Shown here: positions 32,101 to 44,184 of the stretch, in pieces
Layout of the letters: each line of letters opens with the position of its first letter
Numbering within the stretch: the first letter of the stretch is position 1
Source: Amoebophrya sp. A120
Taxonomy: Eukaryota; Sar; Dinophyceae; Syndiniales; Amoebophryaceae
Direction: 5' to 3'
Assembly: GCA_905178155.1 (NCBI GenBank)
Contig: CAJINV010000006.1
Coordinates: 2,088,230 to 2,152,229 of the forward strand
DNA: 64,000 nt
The notes under the pieces: generated by a model
Database searches by the model: none
Seen by the model: the letters and a program-made list of their open reading frames with translations, nothing else
What the model was told of the DNA's origin: nothing
Made by a program: the position numbers and the translations under genes

Positions 32101-34933
32101 GAGGAAGAGGGTGTTGTAGCAGGGGGAGGAGTTTCTTCAGTTTTACTCGGCTAGTTTGGAGTAGAGCTACAACTGTGCTGGCTTGTTAATACACTTCATG
32201 TAGTCAGCACCCACGCAAATCTAAGGAAAAAAACGACATAGACAATAGAGCTTTCGCATCTCATCCACCAGGGACAACTCGCCGATAATCATTTATTCCA
32301 CAGCTATACCAAAACGAGGCTTGTTTCGTGCTTTCAAGAAAATTTTATACTCGTGTCGAACAAAATATCACCGTGTCGGTTAGCCGTAAGGCAGCAGCTA
32401 AGACAGATTCACAGCAAATTCAAATATACGATATACGCTTTCGATCGCCGAAGAGTCCTTACACAGATATTACCACATCCACATTTTTACTGCAAGAGTC
32501 GCACATCACAATCACTGTAGCAAAACTACTATAAAGCGCATCAGACTTCACTCACAAGACGAAAGTTTCATTCGGATCGATAGGTGACAAGGTAGTTGTC
32601 GTATTGTAAAAACGCCTTTAGGTAGTTGTACTGCCGAGATGATGCACTCTGAAATTCATCTCGGACTACGACGATGCAACAAATGAACTTGATGCTACAT
32701 CAAATTATAGTCGCACACATCCTACCCTGTTAGAATGAACGCAAATGTATCAACTGTGACGCTGCTGTAAGTGCCTCTTTCTACCATTTCAAAAATGTCT
32801 TTTTAACTCTGCTCTGTCGGTTCACAACTCGTCTCCTGAGTCTGCTTTTTTGGAATATGAGAAAACTGCACCTGAAAGTGGAAATGGAAATCAGAAAAGC
32901 GAAAGGTATGAAAAAAGCGGCTGCAGAGTATGCCCGTTGTGTGGGCCGCGGCATTTTAATGATAGTAGATGACGCACACACCGTCGTCAGCCGGGACGAT
33001 CATTCACGGACGTGCTCACGCCCTTCTGAAGCTGAACATAACCAGCCGAGTTTTGTGCTCACTGTGTGCCAGATGATCCCCAGTATAACTGCGCAAACTC
33101 AGACAGCCTCCCTCACTTGACGATCTGGGTGCGCAGCCGCGTCGGGCGTGCTCCAACGCCCGGCCGAAGGAGTCACAAGCAGCGCGGGGCCGTGGCGCGA
33201 CCAGCGTGCCGCGCCCCCATATTGCAAGGGAGCACACAGGCGGGGACGCCGCCCGAGCTGCGGCGCGTTTCGTCATTGGCTGCGTCGCGGATTGGCCTGC
33301 AGGGGCGGCCCCGACGATTGGTGGGCGGGGCGGATTTTGATGGGGGTCAGGGGGTCGCAAGTTGGGGCCCCGTCATTATTGAGGCATCCTACGCCACCCC
33401 CCTGGGGAGCGGAGTCCCCGCGGAGGCGCCGGACGGGGATGCAGGGCGCCGGCGTGTTCTTCAGGGGCGGGGGCACGGGGCCCCCGGGGTGGCCCTTTGG
33501 CGGTGTGGCGTCGTGCCTGTTCGGCCCCCCGCCCCCGCCCGCGCGCAGGCCGGCCCATCTAGGCCGGAAAAGTTTGTTGAAGTCACGCTTACCGAGGTGA
33601 ACAGCGCAGCGGCGGCGGGGGCGAGCGGTTTTGTCGGCTAATATATATGGCCGCGCGGTTGCTCCGCCCGCCGGCCGACCCCTTTCGTTGTTCGGTGCTT
33701 GACCGCCGTCCGGGCCCTCTCGCTAATCACATTGCATGAAGAACAGCGCGCGGCCAACTTGCGCCGGCTGCGTGCGCAGCCCGCTCGGTGCAGTTGCCCG
33801 AAGAAGAGGAGGCCGTCGCGAAGGTTGAGCAGCTATGGCGAGGCTGGTGCGTCGATTAAGGGGACGGGCGGCGCACCCTTGGCGAGCCGGCCGACGCCTT
33901 CAAATCAACGAACCAACGCGACCAGGGCGCATCGGGGGCGGGCCGGCGGAATGCAAACGCCCGCCCGGCGGCTGGCGCCGGGATTGGTGTACCGACCCCC
34001 GCGGCGCCCCACGCGTTCGCGATGGGCCGCCGAAAATGAAACGCCGGAAAATTGGCGACGGCGCCCCCCCGGCTGACAAGGTTGCGAAGGACAGGGCCGC
34101 GGTGCGGCCGCACGTCCGTCGGCCCCCCCCTTCTTTGTTTTCGCGCGCGGGCGCTTGCGAATAGTGCCCGCCCCCCCCCCTTGTGTGGGCTGTGGTTGCG
34201 CGCGTATTTGTGTCCGCCCCCCTTTCACTCCGCCCCAAATTGTAGAGGCGCGCGGCGCAGTCGGGGCGCCGCCGGAGAGAGATAGAGTGGCGCGGCTGGG
34301 TCCCCGGCCCGGCCGGCATCATCTGGTGGATGGTTGGCTTGGTCGGCGTGGTCATTGGTTCCTTCGTCTTCTGGCCCATTACAACTTGGTTTGCGCCCAG
34401 GCTCGCCCGCCGGCTTGCTAGCTTGGCTTGTATTGGGGCGCCGTCGCACCCTGCAAACGTGGTTGGGTGTCCGCTGCCTGGCGTCGTGAGTGAATGAAGC
34501 AAGGCCCGCGGCCGGGCCTCTGTCAAAGGCCCCCCGTGGCGGGCCTAAGTGTGTTTATGTGTCTGTGGGCATGGAGGCCTTCTCGCCCTGCTCGTACGTT
34601 GTTTCTGTTCATCTCCATTTCGGCGAGATTATTGCTTGTTGGCTTGCATTTGGGCCGTTCCTGTTTCTTAATCAATGTTTTCACAGGCGGATCCTGCTTT
34701 CATTGTCACGGTTTCACTTCTCCACGGTAGCTCATAGCCTTTTCACGGTCGCCGGCAATGCCTACGCGTGCTGTTCGCGTGAAAAAGATCCATTTGTGTA
34801 CGTACGCAAGCTCGTCGCTTTCTTGACTCTAAATTAAGGATTTTCTTGTTTCCGCTGTTGCTCGTCTATTTGGTGTTGTCGTGTATTTCGGTGTAGTTAA
34901 ATTCTCCTTTACATACGCATCCCCCAGCTCCAG
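32101..34933. other. Intergenic region with GC-rich island (about 33120-34600)
   Basis: AT-leaning first kilobase, then a GC-rich island of about 1.5 kb with overlapping compositional ORFs, then about 350 bp of mixed sequence that may be the 5' UTR/promoter of the membrane-protein gene. No introner. Confidence 0.6.
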
Positions 34934-37900
34934 ATGGTGATCGTCGGCGCCGTCCCGCACGAGCGGGGTTTTAACCAGCAGGAACTCCAAAATTACCCAC
35001 CGTCTACATCTAGCGGTGTTCGTGTAGAAACCGGCCGCTTCGCCTCCTCCTCCTCGAGCTCATCAACAGCACCACAGTACCCCACCAATTACAATGCCAA
35101 CCCCTACTCAACATCAACCCGAAACACCCCTTCCTACCGGCAGAACCAGTCCAGCCCCTCCCTCACTAAACGCATCAAAAATTTTCTCCAACTCCACTGT
35201 CGGGACTTCAAGGCGCCATTTAAGGTTTTGATTGAAAAAACCTGCTGGTGTTACCCTTCCAACCAGTTGAAGAAGAAAAGATCGCTGTATCATCAACTGG
35301 TGGAGCTCGAGGAAAACGAGGAGGATTGTACAACAGCCTCACCAGTTTTGTTGGAGACGCAATACTATGCATTGCAAAAGCATTGCACTAGTGCTGTGGA
35401 TCGCATGACAAATTAGCTCAGTTGTATGAGTAGATATGGAATCTGTCATGCTGAATTGCCTTGGGATGGAGGTTTGTAATGCATGACAGCGATTACTACC
35501 ACGAGTGCGATACTTTTCTTTGCGGTGGATAAATGCTTGGTGGATAAGGTCGGAGATTTCTTCATCTACCTCGCGATGGCGTTGATGGGCTTTTTTCTCG
35601 TGAAGGTGATCTTGCAAGACAATGATAACAACGCGAACAAGACCGGCGTGAAGATAAAAGACGATCCCGGAATTGAGAAGCATCCTTTCGAGGTTTTCGA
35701 TTTTGAGTATCCTGTGCAAAAGTATCGTACTCGTAGTAATCGCCATCGCGGTCATGCATTACAAATCTCCTTCTCAACCTATATCCGCATTACAAATTTC
35801 ATTTTTCATGCTGAGGGAATTTGTCATGCGATTACTATATATTATATTCATGCGAAAAAAGAGGTAGACAGAGGGTAAACAAGAGGTGGCCGAGAGGTCA
35901 AAAAGAGGGCAAAAGAGGTAAAAAAGAGGTCGACAGAGGTGGAGAGGTGGCGCGGGACCCCTTTCGAGAGGGTCGGCGAGAGGGTGCGCGAGTATAGCCC
36001 GCCGAAGGACCCACCTTAAGGCGGCGCCTAAGTGCCTCAGAGGGTGCAGAGAGGTCAAAAAGAGGGGGCGCGGGAGGTCGACAGAGGTCGAGAGAGGTGG
36101 CGCGAATAAGGGCCAACCTCTCGCGCACCCTGTCGGCCACCTCTGGGCCACCTCTGTCGACCTCTACCCTCGAGTATAGCCGGACTATTAGCGGGGACCC
36201 CCAAAAGAGGTAAAAAAGAGGGTCTGCGAGAGGTCTGCGAGAGGGTAAAAACACAGAGTAGCGGGCGCGAATCCGCATGGGAGTCCCCACATTTAGCGTT
36301 GCAGGCTCTTCGCGGAGTTGTTTTGTTCGGCGCCTGTCCCCGCCACCCTCTCGCGCACCCTCTCGCGCCACCCTCTTGCGCCACCCTCTCGCGCACCCTC
36401 TCGCGCCACCCGCTCGCGCGACCCTCTCGCGCCACCCTCCCGCGCCACCCTCTCGCGCCGGGCGGCTTCTTTTCGCCCCCGGTGTTCTTTGCAGCTGCTC
36501 CCTGCGCAGAGCGCCCACAGGCGCGGGAGGCGCGCAAGTGGTCCGGCGGGTTGGCGCGGCGCAAACTCCAGCATGCTTCGTTGTGCACAGGCCCGTGGCG
36601 TTGTGGTCCGATCGGCAAACTATCTTGCCCCGGCCCAACAGCCTTGCGCTCCGGCGGCAGCCGGAGCATGGCTGGTTTCTACTAGTGCGATGCTTTTGCA
36701 TTTCATATTGGGCGGGACGCGCCGATCTTGATTATGGAAGCGTCAGGTTTGAGATCGACAAAGTTGAAAAGATTTGTCATGCATAAAATGGATACCAGTT
36801 GGAAGCCCCATTTCCAAGCGGCGCATGACAAATTTTCGGAGCACTGGAATCCAATTTGTCATGCTGCTTGGGCGCAGAAGACTGCTTTTGTCATGCTACT
36901 TTAGCAGTTCTACCTCTATCCCAAACCCAAACCCTGAATAGGCTCACAATCTGCCTCACTTGCCATCCCGGCAAGACAGGCACTTCATGCCTTGCATTTT
37001 ATGCATGGCAAATCATTTCATTTTCAACCTTGACGATTTCAATCCTGACAGATCCATATTGATTTTGGTGACCATATGCGAGATTTTGTTTTGCGGGGCG
37101 AGTTGCAAAGCCGCGGCAAGTATGTTCCGCACGCGCGAGCACGCCCTGAAACACCCCCGGACGAAGTTGATAGCGGCGAACGCGATAAGTCGCAGCTCTG
37201 CTTCGGCGGATGTTCGCGGTGCAACTGCTCCTGCAGTTGTAACAATCGGCACAACTACCTCAGCAACTACTCGCGGGCAGCCAGCTGCTGGTAATGGTAT
37301 TGCTAGTAACACATCTACTACACAACTCCCATCTGCCACCGACGTCATCCCCATTTTCCTAGAGAGAGCGAATTTAGCGGAAAAGTGGGGCATTCTGTAC
37401 CGGCCGAGTTCGGATGGCTTGGAGTGCCTGTTGGTTGACGGGATATCGTGAGAAAAAAGTGTTACAGTTACACATTGTGTTGCAGGCCAAGCAAGACAGA
37501 CAAGCTCTGTCATGCCGGATATGCACAGCAGCCTCGTTTCATAGGTGTTTTCCCGTAGGATTTCTGCATTGCAAGTTTTCTTTCTCATGCAGATAAATTT
37601 GTGTTGCTGAATTGACATACAAATGTGGAACTGTAACACTTTTTTCTTTGCATACGGGGTTGTGGATTATCAATACGACTTGGGCCCCAGTAGCACATCA
37701 TCTTCAACTTCAGGGCAGCCAACTGCGTTTCTATCGCAAGCAGCCACAACTTCGCAACTCACCCCGGCCGCAGTCTGGAACCAAAAGTTTAACGCCTACT
37801 TAGCAGCAGACAGCGCGAGGTTCGGAGTGCTTCAATTTGGGCCAAGGAATAGGGTATCAACTGCACCAAATATGTCTTGGTCTGGAAGAATTGGGGAGTT

Positions 37901-40900
37901 TGTCATGCGGATTTTACATGACACACGATATCAGCCATGCACACTCTAGCATCAACACAGGTTGCAGCGCGAAGGCTTGGTCATCCCAATCCTGCATTAG
38001 AAATGCCCTCTACTTCGGGTTGCTGCAAGAGTCTCCGTTGCTTTTGCTGCTCATGCAATACAGATTTTTTCATCATCGAAAGTTAGCATCACAAGTTTCA
38101 TTCTCTCCAGACCAAGATGACACATTTGCATTTGATATAGCGAGATAGATTTCTCGTTAGACCACGACTTGGCGATATTGGCGGTCAACGATTGCTATGC
38201 ACTGCAAAAGCATCGTACTCGTAGTAATTGCTTTTATGCATGACAAATTTCTGTCCCAAGCCGAATCCGCATTAGAAATTTCATTTCTCATGCTGAGAAA
38301 ATTTGTCATGCGGTTCATACTAGTGCGATCATGCTTTTGCAGTGCATAATTGCCACGCGGACGTTTTCTCCATGCAGAAGGAGTTGCTCACGAGTTTTTC
38401 CGTAGCTTTGTATTGCCGGCGAATCAACAAAGACACCATTCATATGGAGAGAAAAAAGTTTGTCACAGTCACTAACTTGCAGGTTTTGCATTACAAATTT
38501 TCTTAGCATCACAAACTTTCCTTGTATTGCAGAAACACTAGGGAAATCCCTTACGAAGTTTGGCTGTGATGCATTTTTACGCATGACAGCCAATTTTGTA
38601 TTGCAAAAATGCGCATGAGTGATCGTGACGAACTTTTTTTGTTTGATAATTCACGAGATGGATAGTGGAAATAATAGAACGGGTTCAACGTCTACTAACG
38701 ACGTGCTCCGTCCTCCAGTCGGCGCAAGCAGTGACGATATTTCTTCACGAAGGGATGTTGATCAACAGATGGGTGCGAGTCACTTTCGGAACCCTTCTTC
38801 CGTGATGGTTCTCATGGACCACAGAGTAACTACAACGAATGGAGAAACAAACGAGAATGGAGATGAAGGCAACGGCACAAGCACCATAAGCAACACCACC
38901 ATGCAGCGAATCAGCGAAACAAGAACTGACCAGGAACAGCAGCAATCCACTTTATCCAGAACCTTCTCCATCACCAGTTTTGAGGATGAAGACCTGGTAA
39001 CGCTGTATCAACTGCAAACATGTCAATGAATGTCTGGGTCGGGAGAAATTATTAAACCTGTGTTGCGTGGGTGTCAAACATAATGAAATTGAAAAATCTG
39101 TATTGCATGAACAGCAAAAGCTCGACACTTTCGCCATGCAAAGTCGCAGTTTGCAATGCGTGCTGCGCATGAGAAAACGATTGAAAATCTTGGACAGAAA
39201 TTTGTCATGCTTCAGTGCACTTAATGGCGCACTCAATCATGATCATTCAGCATTACAAGTTTCCAGACCCGGACGTGTAATTTGCATTGCATTCACTAAG
39301 CCGCTGGATTATTTGCGGAATGATTTTCGGATGGATCACCCTGATCCCAACGTTTATGGAAGCGTCAGGTTTGAAATCGTCACAGTTGAAATAATTTGTA
39401 ATGCATGAAATGCATGACGCGAGGCATGTGTATTGCAGAGCAGGCAAGTGAGGCCGATTGTAAGCCTGTTTGGGGTTAGAGCTCGAGCTGCTAAAGTAGC
39501 ATGAGAAAATCCCTCTTCTTTGCCTAAACAGCATGACAAACTGGATTTAAGGACCACCAAAATTTGTCATGCGCCACTTGGAAACTGGGTTCCAACTGGC
39601 ATCCATTCCATGCATGGCAAACTATTTCAACTTTGTCAATTATTTCAATCCTGACACATCCATAACGCTGCTGATCAAACCGCACTTCTTCAAGAGGCGG
39701 CAGCAATTGTTTCGAGAGGTTTTTCTGAATGCGGGCGGAGCAGCGTCCTCAGGATTCAACCTTTTCGTCAACAATTGGAAGAACTTCATTCTCCCACTCT
39801 GGCTTTTTCTCTGGGTGGTCGACGGGATAGAAATAATGGCACATGTGCGCTTGTTGGGCCCGCCGTTTGTGTACTTCCTGTCCACGCACGTGGTTTTGGC
39901 GAGTGTGGTCGTAGTGTTGGGGATGCGGTTATGATCCACAAAAGAAGACCCCATCTTGTTCATCCATTTTTTGCATGACAGGTACGGGATTTTATGGATG
40001 TTTTGCATGGCAAATTCGATGGGAATGGGTGCTTTTTTTCTGGATAACGGCTGCAGCAGAAGGATGAGGAATTGGTTTTGGAACAGAGGCGGATTCGGGA
40101 CGGGGAGTTTCTACTTGGCAGAATTTCTATCCTGTGCAGCAAAGTATCGTACTCGTAGTAGTTGCAGTCATGCACTACAAATCTCCATCCCAACGCAAAA
40201 CAGCATGACAAATTCCATTTGTCATGCTGAGCTAATAATTTGTATTGCAATTACTACTACGTGCGATGCATTTGCAGTTCATAATTTCTCATGCTGGACA
40301 AGAAGACGTTGGCGTTGCTGTAGCGGTCGAGGAAACCACCTCCTCTTCATCCTCGGCAGCAGGTGATGCTGACGGGGACCCCGGCGGAAAAAAGGAGAGC
40401 GAGGTAGAGAAAAGATGTGATGCTAGTACAACATCTTGTTCATTCCCGCTACGACCGGTCAGAACAGCGCCAGGACTCTTTGTTGCTAAACAACACTTTG
40501 GTCGTTTGTGACGGCATAAGCTGTAGAAAATGAAAGCAAAAACCCTTAAATTCCCATGCTGGTCTTCCCAATTTCTCGTCCCATTTATCCACTTACTTAC
40601 AAAAAAAATGAAGAGGAACAAGTATTGAACATCTATGCCACATTACTTAGGTGTCCACCACTATCACAATCCTGACCCGAGACGGCATAATCTTCTACGA
40701 CCCACGCAAGAACTTCAGGCGAATTAAAGATCCCAACCAGCTTCTTCGCGGGATATCAACTGCAAATATGTCTGGGTGTGGAAGAATGCAAGTTTGTCAT
40801 GCTTGTCCCACATGATGACTCTTGAAGCTGTAATGCGTGAGCAGGAAAAGTAGTGCCTTTTGCCTGTCGTGAAAAAATGTAGTTTGTCATGCGGAAAGCG

Positions 40901-42023
40901 AAACACAAAGGAGCCCAGAAACTTGTCTTGCGTAGCTGCCTATCGCAGTGTTATTACAATTCATAAATTAGCATCACAAGTTTCCAGACCCAGACATATT
41001 TGCATTTGATATGGGATAGCGGAGAACCACCCTGAGATCGTCAATTATAATTCCGCAGAAACTACGATAGCAGGAGCTCCTGCTAACCAAGAGAATCAAC
41101 TGACACAGGGTAGTAGTACCTTCAAGGCGAGTTTTGTGCCGAAAAAGATAGAGCTGGAGAGGAAAACTATCGGGGGTGATCAACATTTGGGGCAGGACGA
41201 TCCAGAAGCGAGAATTATGTACCGAGATTTGCAAACGGACATCTTATTTGCGGATGATGTGGACGGTACGTTGGAATCTCTTCTAGAAGACGGTGGAACA
41301 TCAAGACAGAGACAGACAAAAGCAAAACTCGGAACATCTTCTAGCAATGCCAATGACCATCAAACATCGTCATCACCCTCTACTGGTGTTCTTGGCTCCA
41401 CCACCGCATCACAAACCACCAAAATCTGCGAAGAACCCGCGCCGATTCTCCTCCGGGAGCTTCTGATCTCCAACCCATTTGGGATTGTGTGGATAGGGTT
41501 ATTTCTGTCTCTGACGATCATTCTGTCGCAATTACTCTACCCACTGCAGACGAAGCGAGGGAAATTGGCACAAAGTTACCTGCTAACCATGTACTCTTCT
41601 CTACTGTCCCTCCAGCTGTTCGGTTTGATTGTGATCTTGAACATGAAATTTGAGAATTTGCCGACGACGTACTTACACGCGTTTCTGCTCCTGTTCTCCT
41701 ACCCCTGTTTGTGCAGCTACTGTGTCTGCTTGTGTTGCTCGGCGAACTACTCCCGGGCGGACATGTTGTTGGTTTTGGATCAGAGGAAAGCGGGATTGAT
41801 GACGGGGAGATTTGATAGTGTTGGTGAGGGTTTTGGGAGTAGCAGCGGTGGTGTGGTGGAAGATGGAGGAAGCGCAGCAACAACAGCTGCGAATGGAAGT
41901 CGTGTAGTTGCAACAAGAAATGCGAGTGCGAATACAAATGAGCTGAACGTTGACAAGCATTTGGAAGCAATATTAGCGGAGGAAAGTAATAGTCGGGAAG
42001 GAATGTTGAGTTACTATGTGTAG
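34934..42023 (+). CDS. Unrecognised multi-pass membrane protein
   Basis: ATG 34934 to TAG 42021-42023; 12 introners and one GT-AG intron. A Ser/Tyr/Gln-rich N-terminus leads to hydrophobic segments spread through the protein: DFFIYLAMALMGFFLVKVIL, LILVTICEILFCG, WIICGMIFGWITLIPTLLI, ILPLWLFLWVVDGIEIM, FVYFLSTHVVLASVVVVLG, IVWIGLFLSLTIILSQLLY, SSLLSLQLFGLIVIL and HAFLLLFSYPCLCSYCVCLCC, so about eight membrane passes. The loops hold low-complexity Ser/Thr/Asn-rich stretches. The third segment is formed across introners at 39006 and 39355. I recognise no transporter, channel or receptor family. The C-terminus is polar. Confidence 0.78.
35366..35531. mobile_element. Introner, family B
   Basis: 166 bp, flanks AATAC/AATGC. 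Removal gives E-T-Q-C-L-V in frame. Confidence 0.88.
35708..36707. mobile_element. Introner, family B, carrying a nested Helitron-like insertion
   Basis: 1000 bp with family B ends, flanks TTGAG/TTGGG. The insertion 35832-36675 accounts for 844 bp; the remaining 156 bp is a normal family B introner. Removal gives F-D-F-G-R-D or F-D-F-E-R-D in frame. Confidence 0.9.
35832..36675 (+). mobile_element. Helitron-like non-autonomous element, copy 2
   Basis: 844 bp. Starts TTACTATATATTATATTC, then GAGAGGT-type short repeats, then a GC-rich part shared with copy 1 in opposite orientation, ending in the hairpin GCTCCGG/CCGGAGC (36648-36654 with 36661-36667) and ATGGCTGG. Left flank GCGA, right flank TTTCTACTAG; an uninterrupted family B introner (12452 region) reads GCGATTTCTACTAG, which shows insertion between A and T without duplication. 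Confidence 0.72.
36733..37058. mobile_element. Introner, family C
   Basis: 326 bp, flanks TTGAT on both sides (36728-36732, 37059-37063). Removal gives P-I-L-I-L-V, completing a hydrophobic segment. Only 25 bp of exon separates it from the previous introner. Confidence 0.93.
37444..37654. mobile_element. Introner, family E
   Basis: 211 bp, flanks CGGGA/CGGGG. Removal gives V-D-G-V-V-D in frame. Confidence 0.9.
37855..38137. mobile_element. Introner, family A
   Basis: 283 bp, flanks TAGGG/TAGCG. Removal gives P-R-N-S-E-I in frame. Confidence 0.87.
38196..38348. mobile_element. Introner, family B
   Basis: 153 bp, flanks ATTGC on both sides. Removal gives V-N-D-C-H-A in frame. Confidence 0.92.
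38443..38648. mobile_element. Introner, family E
   Basis: 206 bp, TATGGAGAGAAAAAAGTTTG to AACTTTTTTTGTTTGATA, flanks ATTCA on both sides. Removal gives D-T-I-H-E-M in frame. Confidence 0.9.
39006..39292. mobile_element. Introner, family A, diverged
   Basis: About 287 bp, TATCAACTGCAAACATGTCA to a degenerate right end (GACCCGGACGTG). Flanking repeat unclear. Splicing ACG CTG to TCA CTA opens the hydrophobic frame V-T-L-S-L-S-R-W. Confidence 0.75.
39355..39664. mobile_element. Introner, family C
   Basis: 310 bp, flanks ACGTT/ACGCT. Removal gives L-I-P-T-L-L-I in frame within a membrane segment. Confidence 0.88.
39930..40046. mobile_element. Introner, family G, diverged
   Basis: 117 bp, TATGATCCACAAAAGAAGAC to GGTGCTTTTTTTCTGGATA. 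Flanks GCGGT/ACGGC share CGG. Removal gives G-M-R-L-Q-Q in frame. Confidence 0.82.
40128..40283. mobile_element. Introner, family B
   Basis: 156 bp, flanks ATTTC on both sides. Removal gives G-R-I-S-H-A in frame. Confidence 0.92.
40404..40650 (+). other. GT-AG intron
   Basis: 247 bp, GTAGAGAAAA to CATTACTTAG. Splicing gives E-S-E-V-S-T-T in frame. Confidence 0.75.
40754..41011. mobile_element. Introner, family A
   Basis: 258 bp, flanks CGGGA/TGGGA. Removal gives L-R-G-I-A-E in frame. Confidence 0.9.
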
Positions 42024-44184
42024 CTGAAAATGAAAATATCGTGTTGGCGACGGACCAAGACTGTCGTCGTCAGTGCGAAGAAAAGCGCGTGCATCGCTGT
42101 GTAAAGTCAGTGCAAAAGTGCCTGACCCCGCTGGCGCAAAAGAACAAGGGCGGATTGCAGAAGCTGTTCAACTGTGAATAAATGGTTTCACCACTTTGCA
42201 TTAGCTTCGTGCCTGGTGTTTGAGCTTCATCGATTTTCACGTTTGTCATTGTCCGGGCAGAATCTTTGCTCCGAATTCGCCGGCAGAGCGAGCCGGTGGG
42301 CGCGCATCTTCGTGCACAGTGGCCCCCCGGTCAAGGTGGTGCCAGGGGGCGAGAGCCGCCGGAGAGCGGCCGGCCCCATCCGCCGCGCCCGCCGCGGGGC
42401 GGCACGCAATTCAGCGGCGCCGAGCGGGAAGGGCGCGACGCCGGTACTTAAGCCCTGTCGCAGGCCGTCGGGCCCTTTCGCGCCCTCTGGTTAGCAGCGC
42501 ACGAAACCCAGCGCCCGGGCTGCGTATTTGGGGCGTCCGACCACCGCGCAGGGCGAGGGAGCGGCAGCGGCTGCAGCACGCACATGACCGCCCGGGCAAG
42601 TAGGGGGGCCCCGCAGCAAATCGGGAAGCGCCACGCCCGTGCGTGTGGCGCGCGGCAGCTGGCGCCCTAGTGGCGCCAAGGATGCCGCAGGAACGAAGTG
42701 CCTGGGACGGATGGAGAAAGCCACGCCCGGCGGTGGGGGCGGCGGCACAGACCTACTCGGCCCGCAGAGGTGAGCGCGCCGCCGTCGCGGCCCCAAGCTT
42801 GCTAGCAAGCGAGGGCAGGCGACCGCGGGGCGCCTCTAACCGGCTTGGCTTGTGCTGTGCCCAAAGCCCAGTAGAGCGCCAAAGCCCAGCAAATATGGAG
42901 GCCGCGGGCGTTGTGCCTTCAGCTGTTGCCTGGTTTGTCATGCGACTGAAAGGGCCCCCGGCTTGGCGGCAGGCAGCCGGCGGCCTGTTCGGGGCGGGGC
43001 CCTAGGGCACCAGGGGCGGGGCCGGGCGAATGTTTCGAGAAAAGTAAGGGAGGGGGCCCGGTGGACAGGTGTCGCGCCCGCAAGTCTTCCGGGTGGCAAC
43101 CCCATCCACCGGGGGGAGAGCGCCAGGCTTTGTCGGCGTGCTTGGGCGGCGCCGGCCCGCGCGGCCGATGGACCGCCGGCCGGCCCGGGCCGGCGCGTGG
43201 GTGCGAGTCGAGTTCAGCTACGCGCGGCCGGCAAAAGGTCCAAAGATAGAAGCGGAGCGCTCGCCCATGGATACCTTTGCGCTCGTTGTCTGCGCCAGCA
43301 GGGCGATGGGCTTCGATCGCGTAGCCACGAGAGCCGGGCCCGCCGGCGCTGTCCCGCCCCCCCCTTCCTGGGTTGAGGGGAGGAGCACGCCCCCGGGGGG
43401 TTTGGCCCTTTGGGTGGGCTTGTTTCCGCCGCCGGGCGGCTTCGTGTTCGCCTCGTTTGCCACCCCGACCCCCCCGGGGGGCGCCCGGTTGGCCCCCAAG
43501 CTTCCCAGCGCCTGGGGCCGCCTTCGCCTTGGGGCCCTCCCCATGGAGGGCCGCGGGGTCTTCGCCTGGCTTCTAGCGTCTTTGCCTCGCCGGCTCCGGC
43601 CTCCCGCGCAGCCTGCGGCCGGCGGGGCGAGTGTGTGTGGCCGTGCCCCGGCTGGCCCCACCCGGCAGTCGAGGTTGGCTATTGGTTGTGCTGGCTCGCT
43701 GGGCCATTGTGTCGCTCGTTGGTTGGTTTAAATGGCCCTCGTCGGACGGTCGGGGCGCGGGCCATGCTGCCCTGTAGCCGCCCGTAGGACCGGCTCCCCC
43801 GCCCGGTTGTTGTTATCCGCCGCTGCACGGGCCCTCGCGGGCAGCGCGGGCCTGCAGGCCCAGTCCCAGCGTCCGTTCGCGCACGTCATCTGTGACTTTC
43901 GTTCGCCACCGTCTGGTCAATGTTGTGTGTGTGTCCCGTCTGTGTGTTCGCAATTTTCTGAGAGGTCCAGACGCCGCAAAAGTAAAAAGAGTGGCGCCGA
44001 GCATTAACACGTATGCGCTGCATGCACTCTGCCGCGATGTAGTTCCTCTTGTGTGTAGATGTAGTGGCGTCGTGTTGGCAGTGATTGTTGTTGATCGGTG
44101 ACGCGACCCGTCTTCTTGCCTGTCCCTTCTTCCGGAGGACGGAGCTGCTCATCAATCTCATTCCACCATCAGCAATCACTCACC
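42024..44184. other. Intergenic region with GC-rich island (about 42280-44000)
   Basis: A GC-rich island of about 1.7 kb ends roughly 180 bp before the kinase start codon. It contains one isolated TTTGTCATGC at 42937 but no introner. Large ORFs (for example 43069-43731) are compositional. No RNA gene recognised. Confidence 0.6.

Noticed and set aside
32857-33120. 87-codon plus-strand ORF with a basic start
   Set aside because: No upstream or downstream exon support and no recognised motif; runs into the GC-rich island.
33066-33641. 191-codon ORF in the second GC-rich island
   Set aside because: Same compositional effect; overlapping ORFs on both strands, no recognisable domain.
36277-36786. 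ORFs inside Helitron-like copy 2
   Set aside because: They translate the CCCTCTCGCGCCA-type tandem repeat into Arg/Ser/Pro runs; copies 1 and 3 do not conserve a protein and no Rep or helicase motif is present.
39775-39978. Alternative frame through the exon after 39665
   Set aside because: The other frame codes two strong membrane segments and joins in frame with exons on both sides.
43069-43731. 220-codon ORF in the third GC-rich island
   Set aside because: Compositional; competing frames of similar length, no motif.
23164-44184. Search for rRNA, tRNA or spliced-leader RNA genes in the GC-rich islands
   Set aside because: No T-loop GGTTCRANNC box, no conserved rRNA segment and no dinoflagellate spliced-leader sequence was found by eye.
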